Shown: positions 12,273-22,999, counted from the first letter of the stretch. The stretch: DNA of 64,000 nt from Nematostella vectensis (GCF_932526225.1 NC_064048.1:4532437-4596436), one strand, 5' to 3'. Numbers and translations are program-made. Notes: generated by a model not told the origin, from the sequence alone.

Positions 12273-13549
12273 GATCTCAGTGATTGTGGTTTTAAAGAAA
12301 TCATAGTTTCATTGATCAATTTATGATAGGCCTCATTGTTGAAGTAATTATCAAGATGTTTTTTAAGGTCAGTTTTCACTGCCCCCATGTTACTTTTCTT
12401 AAATACAAATACTTTACGAGGCTTTTTCTTGTTGAAAGAGGGCTTCAAGTTTAGATCAAATAGCACCAGATCATGATCACTCATGCCGGGCTCAACCACT
12501 AGGTCTAATACCATCTCTGGGCAAGTGGTGAGAACAAGATCGAGGGTGTTCTCCCCTCTAGTTGGCTCCATAACATGTTGAGTCAGTGAGTGGTCGTTCA
12601 CAATGTCCAAAAACTTGTGGTTTACTTCAAGCCCATAAGTAGGATTAGGTCTTACAGCGTAGTTATCATCTTCCCATGATATACTAGGCAGGTTCAGGTC
12701 ACCGGTAATGAGGATGTTTGGAATTGGATTTTTAACCAGCTTGCATAATGCACCATCGAGAGCTACAAGGGGGTCAACATTTGAGTCTGGGGTCCTATAG
12801 ACTGAGCCAACAAAAAGTGATTTGCTTCCTGCAATATTTATCTTTGACCAGATGCCTTCATAATTACCATCCATTTGCCCCTCGTGAGTCACCACAAGAT
12901 GGTTGGAGAAAGCAGACAACACCCCTCCACCAAATTCGTTTCTATCCTTACGAAAAATGGTGTAACCTTTCTCCAGAATTTCAGCCGAAAAGACAGTGTC
13001 ATTAATGTGGGTCTCATTTACATTAACAATATCAGGTTTGTAGTTGTCAATCAGGCTTTGAAATTCAAGGCGTTTATCTTTACCCTTTAAGCTACAAGCA
13101 TTCAGTGTTAACATTCTCAATTTGTGGGGGTCTTTCATTTTATTTGATGCAGGAGATCTTTGCCTGGGGGAGGATGTTAGTGGCTGGGGCGATTCTGAGC
13201 CGGATGATTGTACTGATGTTGATAAAGATAAATAATAATTGTCATCAGGAATGTCAGGACCATTTGATGACTTTGAGAAATTGGCCACATCACAGGCACA
13301 GCAGATCCAAGAACAAGAACTGTTAACAAGTGTATTGTAACTTTCATTGCTTATTGGACAGCATTTTGTGTGATACCATGCATCGCAGTAGTCGCACTGA
13401 ATACCCTTCTGGTTGCATTTAACTGGTTTTGAGCATGCTCCACAGGGATACCGGTAGGTGGGACCAGGATTGAGAGGGATGTCCCCACTAAGAATGAGTA
13501 GGCGAAAGGCGAGTGAGCTTGGGTTACTCCTTATGTAGCGATCAATTTT
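12269..13549 (-). pseudogene. LINE ORF segment: 2A-like motif, PHD finger, APE endonuclease
   Basis: The frame is open from just after a TAG at 13550-13552 down to the stop at 12269. It starts with a hydrophobic stretch leading to GDIPLNPGP (13460-13486), then a Cys/His cluster (CGAC, CDYC, WYHTKC, CCAC) that fits a C4HC3 PHD finger, then a Ser/Pro-rich linker, then an exonuclease-endonuclease-phosphatase domain. Endonuclease landmarks are LNACSLKGK, the catalytic-type NETH, GSVYRTPDS, ITGDLNLPSISW and GMSDHDLVLFDL. The domain would nick target DNA for target-primed reverse transcription. There is no clear Met before the 2A-like motif, so the true start may have been lost by mutation. Confidence 0.85.
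13460..13486 (-). other. 2A-like ribosome-skipping motif (GDIPLNPGP)
   Basis: Translated on the minus strand, this reads GDIPLNPGP after a leucine-rich stretch (SLAFRLLILS). The family pattern is D-[V/I]-x-x-N-P-G-P, with skipping between Gly and Pro; the usual Glu at the third place is Pro here. 2A-like peptides are known in APE-type non-LTR elements of invertebrates. Whether this variant is active is not known. Confidence 0.6.
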
Positions 13550-13734
13550 CTACGATTGGGATGAATATTGTTCATGAAAATTTTAACTTTGTCCAGGCTC
13601 ATTTCAAAAAGTGCTGGTGAAATGAAGGGTCCGGCCTTAGACTCAATTAGTGGGCTCTGCCACCGTAATAAGAAATTCTGGAGATGTAGAGCAAATAGGA
13701 GTACTACCAAGGGGGCCATGAGGTGGCCTGCCAT
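13531..13734 (-). pseudogene. Possible 5' coding fragment of the LINE
   Basis: A 67-residue open frame ends at a TAA overlapping, in another frame, the start of the 2A/PHD/endonuclease frame. Its position suggests a 5' part of the same ORF cut off by a frameshift. It contains no recognisable domain. Confidence 0.3.
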
Positions 13735-13740
13735 TATGCC

Positions 13741-14670
13741 AGATATAATTATTATATATATATATTTTTTTTTAAAAAAGAATTACAGAAATAGTATTGT
13801 AGGTTATTTTCCGGTTATTCCGGTTAAATAATTGTTTGATTGTATATAATTATTTGATTAGTTTCCCTTTCTTTTATTTAACTAGATCAATTAATTATTA
13901 ATAATCAATAATCAAGGTAAAATTAAGTAGAATAAAATAGTTAAAAGACTACAATGAAAATGCAGGGTGGCAAAAACAAGTTGGACTCGAGTCGCCCGTA
14001 AACTGAACCAACGCGCTCAATCAACAATGCACTTAGAACCCACTGGTAGAAAAACTCCAAGCAGTATTACACAACAACGCAATCCGACCGCAGTCACTAA
14101 CTCTTTGTCATCAACTTAACTGTGACTGGCCTACCGTGAGACTGACACAACAACAGCGCATCGCAATCAGGGCTCAGAGAAATATGCAAATCCTTCGCCG
14201 AATTTACAGGCGACTGATTTCGGAGCTGAATAAATTATTGTTTGTAAGTGAAGAATTATCCAAAATATCACTTAAGCTTATGGTGAAAACACAAAGTACA
14301 GTTTCAAACACAAGAAAACTAAGCCAGAAAAACAGGAGACAACGTGGAAAGTCAGTTTTTGTCGTAGGACAAAACGGCGGACAAAACAGTGTGACAGAGT
14401 CACAACAGTAAAAATATAGAAATGGCGGGAAAGACTCACGAAGTGCAACAAGTTTAGTCAAGAAAGGCTACTGGAGAAACCTTATGGCAAAAGAAAACCC
14501 TCTTGTATTACCTTATGACTTTTTGCCTGTGATATTTGTGATACTCATGCGACTTGGTTGTCTCATGCGACTTGGTTGGTCAGAGTTATGAGATGGAAGG
14601 CGCTGCTACTAATATAGTGTAGACAGATGCAATAACGATAGATGCAATAACGATAGATGCAATTGTATAC
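13741..14670. other. Region upstream of the LINE; no gene recognised
   Basis: The region starts with an AT-rich stretch with a (TA)n run near 13755, then less biased DNA at 13980-14450 that may be LINE 5' UTR or older unique DNA. A 17-bp unit based on GATAGATGCAATAACG is repeated in tandem at about 14625-14662. Open frames on both strands here are short and carry no domain. Confidence 0.5.
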
Positions 14671-14973
14671 TATAGAAATGCGTTGTGTGCTGATATGGTT
14701 TTAAATGTTAAAGAGAATAAAAAAGCACCCATTTAACTGTAAAAAACTATAATTCATTTCCATTTATTAAATGTTCCCTATTGGATGATACCTCCATATA
14801 AACCCAACAAGTTTTTCCGGGTTAAAAATTTAAATATACATACACACATATTCCACTCTACACCTGTGCATCAAGCACTTTTCTATGAACGGCTTCACTC
14901 ACACATTACATACATACATATATACGTATTATAATATGGCTTAAATTTATTGCATGCTGGCTCAGCTTTTAGG
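14671..14973 (-). mobile_element. Family E fragment B (first 300 bp)
   Basis: This stretch is over 90% identical by eye to 9714-10017, the terminal 300 bp of family E copy A, in the same orientation. It lacks the outermost palindrome: after CAGCTTTTAGG it goes straight to ACACTGT, whereas copy A carries the TTTAGGCACTGCCTAAA end. The rest of the element is missing. Confidence 0.75.
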
Positions 14974-15839
14974 ACACTGTATTTCTTAGAAAATCAGTTC
15001 AAGAATAAGCGGAGCTCAAGTTATTGGGGTTCCACTGATTTTAATCAGATTTTAATCTTAAAAGAGGCGAAATCAGCTCCCTGAAAATGTCCAGTGTTTT
15101 CTAGTAAAACATATCAACGACAGCTAGAAAGCGTTTAGTTAACAGAATATTCAAAATCGTTTTACTATTTGACTGGTTTTATGACTTTGGTAGCGATTAA
15201 CAACTTCCGGCTACAACCATCAGATGTTTTCGCTAGTTTGCGATTTGTTTCATTTCAAGAAATCTAACACATATAGTAGAAAAAGGCCTTTATGAAACCA
15301 ATAGCATATTACTCAAATTAGACTTACCGGAGTTTGGGCAAATTTGGGATTGTTTGAGTTGTCAAGGCTCTAGGTTCTGATAGGGAAACCAGAATTCCTG
15401 CTGTGTATTGGAAGAGGAGGCCTAGGTTCTAATAAATGTCCTTACTCAACTACCACAGGAATACCTCTTGTTATTCCTTTGAATTAGTACGATTACACAT
15501 TTGAATAGCGTTTTAAAAGGATAGATATACAGACGTTTTGTGGCTCATCAGTATCTAGTGGCAACAGACGCTATTCAAATATGTAATCATACTACTTTTA
15601 CCAAGCGCTACAAGCCACTTACAACACCTAGATGCATTTTTTTACAGTTTTTCTCCTTCCCCAATTATAGCGGAGCCAGCACGGCTGTAGGACCTCTATA
15701 TGCGATAGGGTTTTGATGATTTGAAAGAGGTCTCCATCGGTCCGCGTATCCGCGTTTTCCATTAATTTTCTAAGTGAGAAAACGTATAGAAAATCCGCAA
15801 TAATCTTGAATATTCTTTGGATTTTCACGTCTTTGTAAA
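14974..15839. other. Intergenic DNA with a possible family E end
   Basis: No gene is recognised. At 15660-15696 the minus strand reads GAGGTCCTACAGCCGTGCTG followed by GCTCCGCTATAATTGGGG, resembling the last end of family E copy A (GAGGCCTGCGGCCGCGCTGG then CGCCGCTAT). The rest of such a copy was not found. Confidence 0.4.
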
Positions 15840-16226
15840 ATTTGAGATTTTCCATGGCGTTTTCCTCGCATTTTCCACATTTTTCCGGCGTTTACTGAGG
15901 AGGATAACTCAAGTAATCCAAAGCTTTCCCTGAACAGAAAACGCATGGAAAATTAACCCCGTATAATAACCCCGTTTGGTCGCATTTTCCTCGCATTTTC
16001 CTTGGTAGGAAAATTTGGAAAAATCAATCGCGTTTTCCCAGCGTTTACCAAGAGGATAACGCGAGTAATCCAAAGATTTTCCTGACCAGAAAACGCATGG
16101 AAAATTAACACCGTAAAATAACCCCGTTTGGTCGCATATTTCCTCGCATATTCCTTGGCAAGAAAATGTGGAAAAATCCATCGCGTTTTCCCGGCGTTAA
16201 CCGAAGGATAACGCGAGTAATAAAAG
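15840..16226. repeat. Array of about 152-bp units rich in GCGTTTTCC
   Basis: Two units start near 15918 and 16070, with part of another before them. Each holds CCAAAG, an AGAAAACGCATGG block, CCCCGTTTGGTCGCAT, and a GCGTTTTCCC(A/G)GCGTT block followed by GGATAACGCGAGTAAT. Because GGAAAACGC and its complement alternate, the units fold on themselves. The array stops directly before the ATG at 16227, so it may overlap the promoter or 5' UTR of the next gene. Open frames on the minus strand here are products of the repeat. Confidence 0.8.
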
Positions 16227-17363
16227 ATGCAAGATGCCGGTCCCTTGCCTGAAATAGATCCTCTCAAACAAATTGGCGGAGTTGTTGTGGGGACCGGCTT
16301 TGGGCTACCTGTGAATGAATGGCGCGAGTACTGGGTCCAGTGGGAGAAACGAGGCAAAGTTCAAAAGAGAACTCGGTTGGATCTTTGTGAGCTTTCAGCT
16401 GAATTTTTGCGAAAATTCCTCTACAACAGCTATAGAAACTGGCCTTTACCCATGCTCAAGGAGAATTTAAGTCGAAATGGTGAGTATTCTAGTAGAAACA
16501 CTAATTAATTACGAGCGTTTTGGTATTCAAACACTCACTCGTTGAGAGGATGAGGTTGTGAAAAAGCCAAATAGCCTTTATCTTGATAATGTTGTGTAAG
16601 TTTGCTTTTCAACTCAAGTTTAAGATTGAGAAAATGTTAGTGTTTCCTCCTTTGTATGTGTGTTTATTATACGCGTCCTCTCAAGGCACGTCGATTTGGT
16701 AAATAGGCGCCATTAAATGAAGACCCAACGACATAAACCAAATAAGATCAATTTACTCTGTGCTTGGTCCTCCAAGTTATAACCGACACAATCAAATACA
16801 ACCAAGCGTTTGACTGTGTTCGATTTCCTGAAGAAATTTTTATAATTAGATTCTGTTTGATTATTGAACATAATTCGATTGTCTTTGATTATATATAAGT
16901 ATTTGATTGAATACTTTAATCCGTTCAAGTTGTTGCATCTGGACATAATAAATAAGTACAGACTGGGCCAAGTAAAATAAAATAAAACTTGTTTCCTCTC
17001 CCTGCCCGTGTCATTTTTGGGGCCACTTAAAGGAATATACCTTGTTGTCTTGTCATGTAAGAAAACATATTAGCAGAAAAAATAAAAATACAGACAATAA
17101 AATAAAATGCCACCCGCACACAATTTTGTTTTTCTAGAAATCGGGAAGGGAAATACCACCTAATAATCTCAAATAGTGTAATTTGCACCCACTCATGGAT
17201 CATGGTCTCCTTACCCTGAGCATAACCTCTTATATGACAAAAACGTTGAACATTTTAAATGTCCATTTATGTATTCATTGCAGCAAAGCCAGGATTCAAC
17301 ATGATGATGGGTTACCCAGCTGGTGATTTGAAGACCTTGGGGTCTTTATATCAACAACTAGAT
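16227..17363 (+). CDS. Two-exon gene start, product unknown (partial)
   Basis: Exon 1 is 16227-16479, starting MQDAGPLPEIDPLKQIGG and ending in a G|GTGAGT donor. Exon 2 is 17284-17363 after a TTGCAG acceptor and ends at a GTAAGG donor. The phases match (1 base plus 2 bases), giving 111 residues so far. Exon 1 includes GTGFGLPVNEWREYWVQWEK and an LCELSAEFLRKFLYNSYRNW block; exon 2 adds KPGFNMMMGYPAGD and SLYQQLD. The composition looks like a soluble, folded protein, but I do not recognise the family. Later exons were not found, and the inverted repeat arrays at 15840 and 18080 bracket the two exons, so this may be a captured or truncated gene. Confidence 0.55.
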
Positions 17364-18079
17364 GTAAGGCATGAAGGGGCATGTTTTCTTCAATTGTAGA
17401 CTCTGGGGTTGTCAGTAAGCAAAGCACCAGGAGACATTATAGAGGCTCTCCATGGCTGGATCACTGGAAAACCTGAGTAGTAGTATCTAGAATTTCATGG
17501 CATTTCATACAGCCCTTCTTGCCATGCTTCTACAGTAAACACCTGCAATAAGTAAGTTACTATAGCCTAAACATGTTCTTATATGAGAGGTGCTCAGTGA
17601 TATTTTAGGCTATTTACTATAGGCTCTTCCTCTTATAGTAGATTCTTATTTTTATATAAAGTCATGGTAGCATTGTCTGGCAGACTCATTGATTTAGATT
17701 GTAAAAAGAGCCTTCTAATTTTTCTTTTATTTTTCCTGACCATCCTCATCTCTAAAATTATGAACCTGCTCCAAATGCTTGGTCTAATAGGTTCTTATAC
17801 AAAAATAGGGTTCTAATTTGAACATTTTAGGCCAACAGGTTCTTATACACAGGTGCTCACTGCAGTTGTAAAAGTTCAATATGTTCTATTTAAAAAAAGA
17901 TCTTTCTTTTTGGACCCTCACCTTGTGGCATTTATTTATTTAGTAATACTCATTAAGTTATTTTTTATCGAATGTTTTTAGGGAAGCACAGCGATTTTAC
18001 TCAGTGGAAGAGGTATTGCACAGTACCTTTTATACGAAAATTATATTATTGTTACTAGAAATGAGGGAGTTAGTAGGTA
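17364..18079. other. Region after exon 2; no further exon recognised
   Basis: AT-rich DNA with short repeats of TAGGTTCTTAT, TAGGCTCTTCC and GGTTCTTATACA type around 17570-17850. I could not identify a third exon. Confidence 0.5.
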
Positions 18080-18310
18080 TTCTTTTACGTTTCCTTAGAA
18101 GGAAAACGCTTGGAGAACTCGCATTTTCCTGAATTTTCCCATTCTGGAAAACGTGAAAGAAAACGGCACGTACTCCAAACTTGGAAAACTGTTAGGAAAA
18201 TGCCGAGGAAAACGCGCGTTATTCGAGGAAAAATACCAAGATTATGTTGCGTTTTCTGCGAATTTTCCTCGCATTATCCGAACAGAAAACGCGGACCATT
18301 TTGCCGTGTA
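18080..18310. repeat. Second GGAAAACGC repeat block
   Basis: The same word family as at 15840-16226 (GGAAAACGC, CTCGCATTTTCC, TTTTCCTCGCATTATCC) appears here in a different arrangement, so the two blocks bracket the two-exon gene. They may be ends or relics of one dispersed element. Confidence 0.6.
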
Positions 18311-18589
18311 ACCTTCCCCCAGTCACGCACGACCCTGACACAAGACCCCCGCGCTTACACAACGGTATGCAAAACTAACATTAAAACACCCTGTCCATGC
18401 TCGCATACAATATCGTATATCATATATCGCATACAATAAAACATATTTTGATTCGTTTTTATTGGTCTACTGTATTTACATATAGGATAACATTCATCAA
18501 GATAAAACGAGAGGAGTATGATGTTCATTGTGAGGAATTAGTGATTGGTCGAAATTAGAATCAATCACAGGTGGAATAAAAACAGACGG

Positions 18590-18860
18590 GGGTGATCGTC
18601 GGTAAACTTAATTCAACCCTTTGGGTGTGGTCAACAGAAATTCTTACCCCTAAGAGATAGCAAATTAGGTGTGGTCAAAGGATTTTTAAACCCGAGATAA
18701 CAGAATCGAAAAAAACCGTTAAGCACCCCCTAAGGAATAGCAGTTGCTCGAATTTTATACCCTTAATTAAAGGATAGCAGAATCTGAAAAATATCCCCTA
18801 GGGATAGCAGTCGAAATTTTATTTCCTGAAAGACAGGACGATCACCCCGTACTTTTCTGG
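18590..18860. repeat. Dispersed CTATCTCTTAGG-type repeat, inverted relative to 1750-1935
   Basis: Blocks such as CCCCTAAGAGATAGCAAATT, CCCTAAGGAATAGCAGTTG and CCCCTAGGGATAGCAGTCG are the reverse complement of the minisatellite inside the 2.1-kb tandem unit. The closing GATCACCCCGTACTTTTCT matches the start of that block, AGAAAAGTAGACAGGGGTGA. The similarity spans about 200 bp. Confidence 0.75.
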
Positions 18861-19440
18861 AGAGTCCTTTCCCTGGGATGAATGGGCAAGGAAGATTTTG
18901 AGGTGTGTGGCTTCTGACCTGTGAGCACTAAGGGAAAGTAGAATAAAATTGCAGGTGCGTGCCCAGGATTGGCTGATGGGAGGTGCGCAGACATAGGTAT
19001 CATATGGAAAAAGCATAGGATTTAAATATTCCTTAATAATTAATGACAAACTTTTTAGCCGCCAAGGGGGGTCCCTGTCTACGCGCAAGGATTAATCTTA
19101 ACTTGTAAGTAGTCTTGGGGAAAAAACTTTTATCTACTCTTGTAGGAAGTGTTTATAAACTACTGGCGACTACTACTGGAATTTATAAGCTACAGCTCTC
19201 CTGGCTGTATATTTTGCTCAATTAAAACCCTGAACTACCAATAATTTTGATTAAAATCAGTTGCGGTCCACAAACTCCCGTCCCTTCAGGAAAGCCAGGA
19301 TGGATCTGCCCTTGAAAACAATCTCTCACCGCTATAATCAACCTCTAAAATTTGGCAAAGATGATTAGCTTCTAATGACGAGTTCCCCATCAATGTTATC
19401 GCCTTTTTGCTGGAAATGGCTCGACTGGGAAGTCCTCAGC
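18861..19440. other. Downstream flank of the GPCR; no gene recognised
   Basis: No domain-bearing frame on either strand. This is the 3' flank of the minus-strand receptor gene. Confidence 0.5.
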
Positions 19441-19446
19441 TTTATT
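19441..19446 (-). terminator. Polyadenylation signal overlapping the GPCR stop
   Basis: On the minus strand the coding end reads GAC TAA TAA AGC, so the double stop also forms AATAAA. If used, the transcript would have almost no 3' UTR. A real signal further downstream is possible. Confidence 0.4.
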
Positions 19447-22206
19447 AGTCACAGCGGCCAAGATGGATCGCGGGCTCACCTTCAAATCCTTCGTTTAAGT
19501 GACACCGCAAAGTGCTTTCTTTCTCTTCTCCACTTTGTCTTTCTTCGAGTCTTTTCTTTCGTCCTGAAACGTATGTTTTCATTTTGTTTTTATTCGCTTC
19601 GTTTTCGGGACTTGTGCACAACTTTGACTTACTATCACCCTCCGTAGAGAGCCTACGTCGGTAAGCGTTCTGCACATCGATTTCACAGATACTCGACTTT
19701 TTAGTCGTTTTATCGTTCTCTCGAGTCTTGGAAAAAGTTCGACCATCCCATATCCCGACATACTCGCAATTTTCATCAACCCCAGCCTTTCCACCAATTT
19801 CAGGGCCATTAGCCTTTCCGCCAATCACATAGCTATTAGCAACTTTACAAATTACCGCACCATTAACACCTTTGCGTATCATATTACTGTTATTTTCTCC
19901 ACCAATCACAGTGCTATCCATCTCTCTACAAACCACAGCGCTATCCATCTCTCCACCAACCACAGCGCTATCCATCTCTCCACCAACCACAGCGCTATCC
20001 ATCTCTCCACCAATCACAGCCGTATTAACATCACCATCAATTATCACAGTGCAACCAGCTTTTCCACCAATCGAATTACCGCTAACCTTTCCAACAATCG
20101 CATCACCGCTAACTTTTCCACCAATCGCATCACAGCTAGCTTTTCCACCAATCATATCACTGGTAAGTATTCCACCATTCACAACTTTGCTCTCCTTTCC
20201 ACCAATCGCATCACCGTTAACGTCTCCAACAATCACATCACCGCTAACCTTTCCACCAATCAAATTACCATTATCTCCTTCACCAACGATAGCGCCGTTG
20301 ACATAAGCCACTGCATTCGGAGAGTAGGAAGTTCTCGGAGATGTGAAGTTGAAAAATGTAATGAGCCTCGTAAGTCTACCACACACGTGATTTGCAAGGG
20401 CATTCCTGAAGTTTTCAATGAAGATTATATACATGAAAGGGTTGATTGCAGCATTAGCGTGAGCCAGCAGGTAGAATGTCAGCGGTACAACATTCGGAAG
20501 GCACAGATATTGCTGGTAATCAAAGGCAATTAACAAATGATTGACGTGGACTGGGAACCAGCAGATAGCGAAAACTGTTACCAAGGTTACAAACATTTTG
20601 ACCAATGGGCGATTCTGCCGCTGGATGCGTCGCTCGAGGGAGCTGTTCTGATCATGCGCAAAGATGTCCAACCGTTTCCAAAGTTCCCGGATAATAAATG
20701 CGTACATGATCACCATGACGACTAGAGGAAACCCATAAGACATTGCGACGGTAAGAACCATCTCGTATTTAACAAAAATTATTTCCCGCTTAGTGTCAAT
20801 ATTCCAGGACGAGTAGCAATAGTAACGTCCTCGGATGTAGTACACGTTGAACTTATACAACTGCACAGCGGCGAAGAGACCAGCTAGTGCCCAGATTCCG
20901 CTCAGCACTAGAATCATTCGCCGGCGGGAGAGTGGGATATACATCACGTGACGTATGGCGAAATAACGATCCGTTGTTATGGTGACAAGTGTTAATACCG
21001 AGGCGTAGACCGAGAGGTTTACGAGAAAGTAGACGACTTTGCAGGATATTTCGCCCATTACCCCCCCTACCCACTCCACCCCAAAGAACAAGAAAATCCA
21101 GTGAATCGGCGTGGAAGAGATGACGTCAAGGATGTCTGCAGTTGCCATGGAGATTAGAAAGTAGTTAAAGGCAGTGTATTTTGTGCGGGTGGAACGCCGA
21201 GCAAACCAAATTACAAACGCATTTCCTGTAAAAATAGTAAAAAGAAAATCTCAAAAATTGATTTTTTTACTCGAACTTTATCATATGGCTTGTATATTTT
21301 ATTTTAATTATTTTCCCAACGATTGCGAGGAAGACAGTAGAGTCCTTCAAGCATTTATGTCAGAATTAAAGCTCGAATAAATTAGGTTTGAGTTACGTTC
21401 AGTGCCATACCCAGTTACCACCTATAGCTAAAGGGGCGTGTCTGTCTAAATGTCTCTGTTTAGCGCCTTACCCCCTCCCCCTTAGTATTCTGCGTCCTTG
21501 TACGTTACGTACGTCATTGTATTTCACGTTTTGGCACAAAACTAGGAATAGCGGGGCATATGCTGGGATGTGACCAGTTAGATAGCGCGCGCTCAGGCTT
21601 TTAGCGGCAAAATAACAGGAACAAAAAGCAACTTATTCAGCGCTGTAATGCCTAGTGCATACTAGCAACATAACAACACAACGACATTTTTTTCTCTTAT
21701 GTCGTTATGTCCATGTCGTTATGTCGAAGATAATAGTGCGCGCGCCCATGTCGTTATGTCGATATGTCGCTAGTGTGCACTAGGTATAAGTAGATAGGAG
21801 ACATTTCATCTAGATATCAGGAGACTTTTTGAGTGATAAATTCGTGCCAAAATAAACACAGAAATGCCTGCGGCCGTCACTCCACCAGAGAGCGTCATAA
21901 AAATAGAAACTTTAATTAAATTAAAGTTCAGGCTGATTCGTAGGCGCTAAATAGTTTTTTTTTATTTTGCCGTTAAAGGACGCGCAAAATTATCACCCAA
22001 AAGTCATAAGATTTGTTTGTGCAATTCATTGGCAGTTTTAAAGTAAACATCAAACTGTCAATCAAAGCGAATTGACAATGCTTACCAACGACTGCGAATA
22101 ACAGGACAATGCCAAAAGCGACCGACAAGCCAACAGCACTCTTGGAGTCTGGGACCGAGGTCGAGCAGCCGCGTGACGGGTTTCCTGTGGCGTTGCTGAT
22201 ATTCAT
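19445..22206 (-). CDS. Class A (rhodopsin-like) G protein-coupled receptor with repeat-built C-tail
   Basis: Two exons: 22206-22086 (40 codons plus one base, donor GTAAGC) and 21225-19445 (acceptor TTTTACAG), joined within a Gly codon to give 633 residues. The N-terminus has NIS and NAT glycosylation sites. TM1 includes the GN motif across the splice (AVVGNAFVIW). TM2 has ATADILD. Cys102 in TM3 and Cys177 in loop 2 can form the usual disulfide. DRY is at 126-128 (TTDRYFAI), CWFP at 262-265 and NPFMY at 302-306. The core ends near residue 335. Residues about 353-524 are 9-residue repeats, then a Lys/Arg-rich end. The receptor would sit in the plasma membrane and signal through G proteins; the sequence is peptide-receptor-like but the ligand cannot be read. 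Frame and motifs are intact. Confidence 0.92.
19775..20290 (-). repeat. 27-bp coding minisatellite in the GPCR tail
   Basis: The receptor tail, residues about 353-524, is made of some 19 units of 9 residues, with consensus close to (A/V)IGGK(V/A)SGD. Three neighbouring units (EMDSAVVGG) are almost identical over 27 bp each around 19920-20000, showing recent expansion. Others, such as IGGKASCDA and IGGKVSGDA, are diverged but keep length and frame. Confidence 0.9.
21580..21995. mobile_element. MITE-like element in the GPCR intron
   Basis: The left end GCGCGCTCAGGCTTTTAGCG then GCAAAATAA is mirrored at the right by TTATTTTGCCGTTAAAGG then ACGCGC. A third related end, TATTTTGCCGCTGAAAGC then TTGAGCGCG, lies at about 25068-25100. 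The element fills the middle of intron 1 (21226-22085). Target duplication not established. Confidence 0.5.
21651..21784. mobile_element. Foldback element with TGTCGTTATG repeats
   Basis: CCTAGTGCATACTAGC at the left is the near-perfect inverse of GCTAGTGTGCACTAGG at the right. Between them ATGTCGTTATGTC occurs three times in direct order and AACAACACAACGACAT once in inverse order. It lies inside the intronic MITE. Confidence 0.65.
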
Positions 22207-22999
22207 TTTCGACCTAAAAAAGGATCACATTGTTTGCATTCAATGGAGGTTAGTCATGCCACCTTTTTACCATCCCGCTCAAAAGGAAGTATCACAGAGC
22301 AGTCACGATTATACATTCAATTGATTTACTGAGATGCTTTCAATTAGCCTGCGGCGCATCGATCTGTTTTGTTTCGAGAGAGAAGCCGTCACGACAGCGA
22401 GGCGCTGAGCATGAAAGCGAGAGCCAAGCTAAGCTGGCTAATTGTCAATAAAATATCTGAGTATCAGGCCAGAAAGAGTTAAAAAAATGAGGGATGTTCT
22501 CTTTCCCTCCTTTTTTGTGTCCCTTACCTTAAAAAGCCTGATACTCTTTATATTACAATTAACATCTGGCCTCTATCTTGGATAGTTATTTTACACTCGT
22601 TTTTAGTCACGCGGGCACCCTGTGCCTTTCGTTTACGAGTCACAACAATGTTTTTGTGAACGTCAATCATGACTTTTGAATTATTCCAATTCTGCATCTG
22701 TTAAGCTTTAGATCGATCACAACCAAACTACATCAAAAAGGATCGCCTACTCAGCTACTGTCACCTACAAAATACCTATAGACACAAAGCCAGCAATTGA
22801 ATAAAGTTCTTTAGCTTAATTGTTTCTTAGCTTTTCGTTTTTATTTTGATTTAGTGCGCATGTGCGCATGTATCACTCTGCATTCTAATTGGTTAGCGGT
22901 CTAACGGCCTTTGGTAACTGTAAGATGGCTTCTGTCACCAAAAAAACAAGTCGCTACTCATAAACGAGAAAAACACAAGGCGCACGTGTGACTGAAAAC
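22207..22999. other. Upstream flank of the GPCR; no gene recognised
   Basis: This stretch should contain the promoter of the receptor (minus strand), but I cannot identify a TATA box or initiator with confidence. A short GTGCGCATGTGCGCATG repeat lies near 22856. Confidence 0.4.

Larger units (their letters stand above)
10054..13740 (-). mobile_element. CR1/L2-like non-LTR retrotransposon (LINE), decayed
   Basis: On the minus strand the order is a 5' fragment, a 2A-like motif, a PHD-type zinc finger, an APE-type endonuclease, a linker and a reverse transcriptase, then an AT-rich 3' tail. This order fits CR1/L2-type LINEs. The coding sequence is interrupted by frameshifts (for example near 12270 and 11155) and stops (for example TAA near 11542), so it is not active. 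The 3' end runs into simple repeats at 10120-10220, as expected of CR1-like tails. The exact ends are uncertain and no target duplication was found. Confidence 0.85.

Noticed and set aside
9714-14973. The 300-bp direct repeats on either side of the LINE looked like LTRs or a giant target duplication.
   Set aside because: The left copy is the terminal part of a complete family E element and the right copy a fragment of the same family, so the arrangement around the LINE is coincidental.
19872-20306. A 144-residue plus-strand frame made of ALSISPPTT-like repeats.
   Set aside because: It is the antisense of the receptor's 27-bp coding minisatellite and has no independent support.
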